A stretch of 64,000 nt of DNA, taken from NCBI GenBank assembly GCA_958496175.1, contig OY292276.1:35980449-36044448 (forward strand). Direction: 5' to 3'. Source of the DNA: Sisyra terminalis (Eukaryota; Arthropoda; Insecta; Neuroptera; Sisyridae). Shown here piece after piece: positions 58,713-64,000 of this stretch. The number at the start of each line of letters is the position of its first letter. Position 1 is the stretch's first letter. Position numbers and translations under genes: made by a program. Below the pieces are notes generated by a model. That model worked only from the letters and a program-made list of their open reading frames with translations. It did not search any database and had not been told where the DNA came from.

Positions 58713-61700
58713 ATAATATTGTTTAGTAAGAAATTATTCTTCAAATGCTTTCAAAGCGATATTTTAACAACTGAATAAAAAGTAAATTTTACTTAGTAAA
58801 AAAATTTACATACTCATGGCTTTAGACTTTAGTGTTAGTCTTTGACTTTAGACTCATCACTTTAATTAGTGAAAATTTGTGTAACGTATCGGAATCACTA
58901 AACTTTAGTAAGTTATAAATAGGCATTTTAATTTTTATTCAAAAAAATGATTAAAATGTTTTAATACTTTGAGAAAATAAGCATTATTGAAAATCAGCAA
59001 ATATAATGAATTTTCTTATAATGTAATACATTTCCAATTGTGTTAGTTCTATTTAAAAAGTAAAACTACATATTTCAGAACAACACCACAGTATTGGAAC
59101 ATGTATGTTTATCCGGCTTTCCTCTACATTACTCTTATATTTGTTTTTCTTTTTGAATCTATAATTAACTGCTTTTTTTTTATTCAGCTGATGCTATTTA
59201 TATTATGCTAAAATATTTCAAAGGGTCAAATGATGTTTTTACAAAATAAAAATATTATTTTTTTAACGAAAATCAAAATTAAAATAGCATTAAATTTGTT
59301 TTTTTCCATACTTTTATATGACGTTTTTTTCTATTAAGAGAAAGATTTCCATTTTGTATCTTTAGATTACAGAAGCAAATCAAGTTATATTTTTATGTAT
59401 TTATAAAATTAACAAATTTAATGACATTTTTAAATACGCATATTTTCATCTTTCATCTGAAAATGTATACGACTAGGAAATAACTATTTATATTAATTTT
59501 TTTAAATTATTTTCCAACAAAAATATTTTCAAAATCATTGAAGAAACTATTTAATTGTGATCCAAAATTCAATTTAAAAAAGATCATATTTTAGCTAATT
59601 GGAATTGAAATTTGGCATAAGAGAAGGTTACCATATATTTTTAGATAACTATGTACTTGATATTCAAAAAAGTAACAAAAAAATGTTTTACGGAAACAAA
59701 TATAAATATTCTTGACACTCTTAATTATATTTAATTATAGATGCATGAATGTTTGTACAAGTTTTTGCAAATAGGTATTTATGGTTAATTATGGTATATT
59801 TTCTATGAAATGCAAAAAAGTAGGGTAACTATGATTGAGATATATATTTTAGCCACAGAAAACCAGAAATTGTAAAAACATTTACTTTTTATTTTATAAA
59901 GGTAAAGGGGTATTTTATAAAGGTCATATTGCTAGTTCCAAGCGATATGTTTAAAATTTCAATCCTTTTTTTGGGTATTTCTGGATTTCCTTCCAAAACA
60001 TTTTACATGAATCCTTTTCAAAATAATATGACCTTTTCAGCTTTATTGTTCTTATCTCAAATATAATCGTTTCTTCTTCGATCTTTATATTTTTTAAGAG
60101 TTAATGTATTAAACCCAACTTTTTCTTCAAATCTCAAATTTCATTACTAATTGTTATATACCGAAATTTGTTTTATTACTTTAAATGTTTACAATTGTTT
60201 TTATCATAAATTAACTGCATAAATCTCTTTACAATGCTTTGGAAGCCTTGAAGCTTTACACATTTGAGTATTATTTTGAAAATAATGAAAAAATTATAAG
60301 CAGTTTTCCACGTTTACTAAGTTCTAATGATAAATATTTTAAAACAAAGGAACTATAATTTAAGTAATTAATTATTACAATTAAAGTAATAATGCAGTTG
60401 AAATTTTGACTCCGATAAGAAACATAATAATTGAATGAAGATTATGAATTACTTAAGTACGAATTTCTTAAGAAAGAAATATATATGTAGAATTCAAAAG
60501 AGGAATGGACTACCCTGATTAAAAGAATCATTCTAGAAATAGATGATGCTGGAGTTCAAGTATCTAGCGAGCTAAACCTGCCTTCAGGGAAACAATGAAA
60601 AAAGAATAGAAATAAGTATATAATGAAAGACCGTGATTTTTTTAACTCTAGCGAATTAAAATTAATATTAAAAGCGAATTAAAACCGAGTTATGTACATA
60701 TCAGGACTCACGTGTACAAGAAAAACCACAATTATAATATAATTAAATAACATCAAAATAACACTTGTGCTTCATGGAAGTATTAAAAAATTTTAGTTGT
60801 AAAGTATTCCTGTAGTTCAAAAATTGTTCAGTCAAGTAGCACAAGTAATCGGTACCAAGTGTTATTTATCAAATTAACAAACGGTAATGCTGTTGCATAT
60901 GTTTCCCTGATATGAAGGAGCTTTGCTTATTGGTGGTAAAAAGTGTATGTTTTTGTTAAATTTAATTGGTTTGTCCAAATATAACGCAACCCGTATAGCT
61001 AGAATCTCAAGGGACCTACAATTTTTATAATTTATAAAGGCTTTTCATTTACCCAGTTTTCCAAATAGGCAAGTTTGAAAAGATAGTTGTCTTATTTATA
61101 GAGGGTCCCGAAAACAAGTACAGAAAAAATTGAAGTGTTTGTAAGCAAACGTGTCGTTACTTGTCCATCCCTGATAAGGGTCCTACTTTTATTAGCTATT
61201 AAGCTGGAAAGTCCCAATTATAGGGTAAATATTGAAAAAATCTAAGAATTCAAGGTTTGAAAATTTACAGTAACAGGGATTTTTCAATGCAAAAGTGTCG
61301 GGATTTCATTATTTTATCAATAGTAGGTAGTTGGTAGAGGGTTAAACATATCCCTATTTACATATCCAAGCCTCACTTAACTAGGTTTAATTGCTATAGT
61401 ATTCTACTTATAATCCCTTTCTATCAGTATCTACCGATATGAATCACACCTTATTTTATATTAATACCCATAAGAACACATTACAGAGGTAGGGACACAG
61501 TTCAAAAGCGAAACATTGGCGCCCGGGGCCTACCAGAAATTTGCTGGTTACTATTTTCATTATTAGTCAAGAGAATTGGTAAGAAGTCAAATACCTTTAA
61601 ATTCATTAATTATTTAAAAACGTACTCTCGTGTTTTTCTCAAAGCATAATCTGTATGGAATAATCAATATCAATGGTCGGGGCCATGGCCCTCCTGCACT

Positions 61701-64000
61701 CACTACGCTACGCTACTGTATAAGTCCTTGTATCATCTTCACCTTCGTTAGATATTCTTCCTGTTCCAAATGCACGAATACTTCTGGTGTTTTGTTTTAC
61801 ATTTCGAAATACAAGAACACAAGAGGTACAGCTCAAAACTAATGTATTTATGTCCCTTTGTAATTTGCATCTTGAATCTAAATCTTAATTTTGCGACATG
61901 AACGGAATATAAATATTACACATATTTTCTTGATTAAGCCCATTTACACAGTAAACAATGTTAAAAAAAAATTAATATATAGTTTTATAATTAATCACAA
62001 ACAGAATAACATAAAAGCTTTTATTTTTGAGTTGTGGAATTTGTATTTTAGCAGTATGATTAAGATTAAATTTTAATAATTTAAGACACATTTATTGTAT
62101 ATATAATAAAGTAATTAAGGTTTTAACTTCAGTTGCAAGCCAAGATTTTTCTAAGACTCTATGAACTGATTATTATTATTATTGATTAACAATAAATGTA
62201 TTTAAATAAATGAAAAGATAACGATGAGATTGATAGAATAGATTACTTCGCTTGTAGTAAGAAAATACTCGCTAAAAATTTCGAATTATTGCAAAAAACT
62301 CGTAATAAAACTAAATAAATTTATTTTTATACAAATAAATGTGCATCTATTTATTTTTAGACAATCATTAAGCATTAAAAATATTAGGGTCAATTGTTTT
62401 AAATTAATTCTAATTGAAAATACGCAATTTAATATTTCTAAACAAATTCAATCAAACCTAATGTAATTGATAAAAAAAAAACAATTATTAAATTATTCAA
62501 TACAAGAGCGTAACATTGGCCTCAATCATTGATATTTGTAATAAACGGTAGCGCGTCTCAATATCAGACATCATATTGCTCATCTTTTCATAGTATCAAC
62601 ATTTATTCGGCTTAAATTTATTACTTATTCCTTGCGCGTAATTTTACAATCATGCTAATTTTTTTTCGGACATAAGGGTCACAACAACCGGAAACATTAA
62701 ACATGATCTTGAAATATATATGTAAGCAAGAAATATAGTTAATTGAAGAGTATTTAACAAAAATGTATAGACAATTAATGTTATTTTTGTATATTTCTAG
62801 CTAAAGGTAAATAGTTATATACGAGATAATTTTTAATAACTGTTAAAATGAAGTTCAAAAGCTGTATGTTCTCACTTTATCATTAGCTAAATGTAATATC
62901 TTGAAAATGTTACATATATTAATTGTGCATATAGTATGACCTTAAAAATTACATGTACCTATTATTAAAAATAGCCCTTTGTTGAGTCTATAATTAGAAT
63001 TTAGATGGAGACCTACAGGATGTAGGTAATTTGAAAATGACAGGAAGAAGTTTGATTTGATTTGAAAGGAAAATGAAGTCAATATCAAAGGTGATACTTA
63101 AAGACCATTGAAAAATTTTGGTTCAATAATACTCGTATTATATTTCATAAGAATGAAAAATGGCTATTAAATTGATTTTTTTTACTTGAAGGTTTCAAGT
63201 GGAAATTTTCCCAATCTCGCAGAAGCCATAGCACATTTAAAGCAAGTAAACATCAATTTATAATAATCTTATAATTAAAAAAATCATTTCAAGCGTTTAA
63301 GGAAATTATAAACAGGTAAGTATACATTGAAATTGTAATTCTTGGATGTTAGATTTCTAAATATTAATAAGGAAATAAGGAATTAGTGCATGCAGAGAAG
63401 AGGGTACTTTGTGCTTTATTTATGAGTCTTATATTAAATCTTTAATGGAAATAGCAGTGTCATTAATTAAAGTTGGATATAAGGAGTTACTAGGATGCAT
63501 ATAGTCTTAGCAAAAACATTTATGAAATTATAGAAGAATGAATACATGATCTTTTCATTCAAGTTCTTTTTTTCATTCATAGAACATAGTCATTCGGGAA
63601 ATTCAAGATTATTTTAACAGATGTATTGCACCATTCTAAGCCTACTTTTATGCCAATAAGAATATGACCTATTGATTAGTAACTAAAAAGTTGTTTTTCA
63701 TCAAATTAAAATTACTATCCGCATTGCACAATAAAAATTAACATAAGTAAACCATAATTGTACTCATATGTAGAGAATTGGCAAGTGAATGAGATGTATA
63801 GTCAGTCTTATAATGAAAAAGTTGATAAAGAATTTCGTTAGGAAAAATTTTAAGATAGATACTTCTTTAATTTGTCAACGATCGTCACAATATTTGAGTA
63901 TGTTTACTGGAATTTATATTTACAGTAATTTGTGTAACAAGAGAATCATAAACAATAAATGTTTTAAATCAGGAAAAATTAATTTGGATCTAACATCTAC
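58713..64000. other. Gene-free right flank
   Basis: AT-rich DNA without a supported gene. A GC-richer patch at about 61510-61700 includes TGGCGCCCGGGG and GGTCGGGGCCATGGCCCTCC and may be transposon debris. The 60-70-codon frames at 61.6-62.1 kb have no recognisable motif. Confidence 0.45.

Noticed and set aside
61510..61540. LTR-retrotransposon primer-binding site (TGGCGCCCGGGG)
   Set aside because: Only the first eight bases fit a Lys-tRNA site, and no flanking LTR, polypurine tract or gag/pol similarity is visible.

Overview
The window is animal nuclear DNA, most likely from a holometabolous insect with a large, AT-rich genome. The evidence is short coding exons split by GT-AG introns, Rab10 and battenin proteins of insect type, a clip-domain serine protease homologue (an arthropod immune family), and long AT-rich spacers full of decayed transposons. 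The sequence does not fix the order or species. No rRNA, genuine tRNA gene, CRISPR array or bacterial-type operon was seen.

Genes occupy only 7.0-30.1 kb. In order they are: a MALSU1/RsfS-family mitochondrial ribosome assembly factor (+, 2 exons); Rab10 (+, 4 exons); a tilB/LRRC6/DNAAF11 dynein-arm assembly factor (-, 6 exons); a ten-finger C2H2 protein (+), divergent from tilB; a clip-domain serine protease homologue that has lost its catalytic serine (-, 6 exons); and battenin/CLN3 (-, 8 exons, with one large intron). I assembled each multi-exon model by hand from splice sites, and reading phase is conserved across every junction. The genes look like unrelated neighbours with separate jobs: mitochondrial translation, membrane traffic, cilia, DNA binding, haemolymph immunity and lysosome function.

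The stretches 1-7.0 kb and 30.2-64 kb have no gene that I can support. They hold transposon debris. A tRNA-headed SINE family has nine recognisable copies, one with a perfect 15-bp target duplication. Three hAT-type MITEs are present, two with exact 8-bp duplications. There are also a TTAA-flanked MITE, a TA-flanked 861-bp element full of repeated terminal motifs, and a two-copy MITE family. Coding remnants come from a LINE reverse transcriptase, a mariner-type transposase and a ZBED5-like hAT transposase. A perfect 25-bp-arm palindrome lies at 31.9 kb.

The most noteworthy signals are the SINE family with its long-tailed variant and nested foldback, the zinc-finger protein whose ten recognition helices are nearly identical, and the inactive protease homologue.
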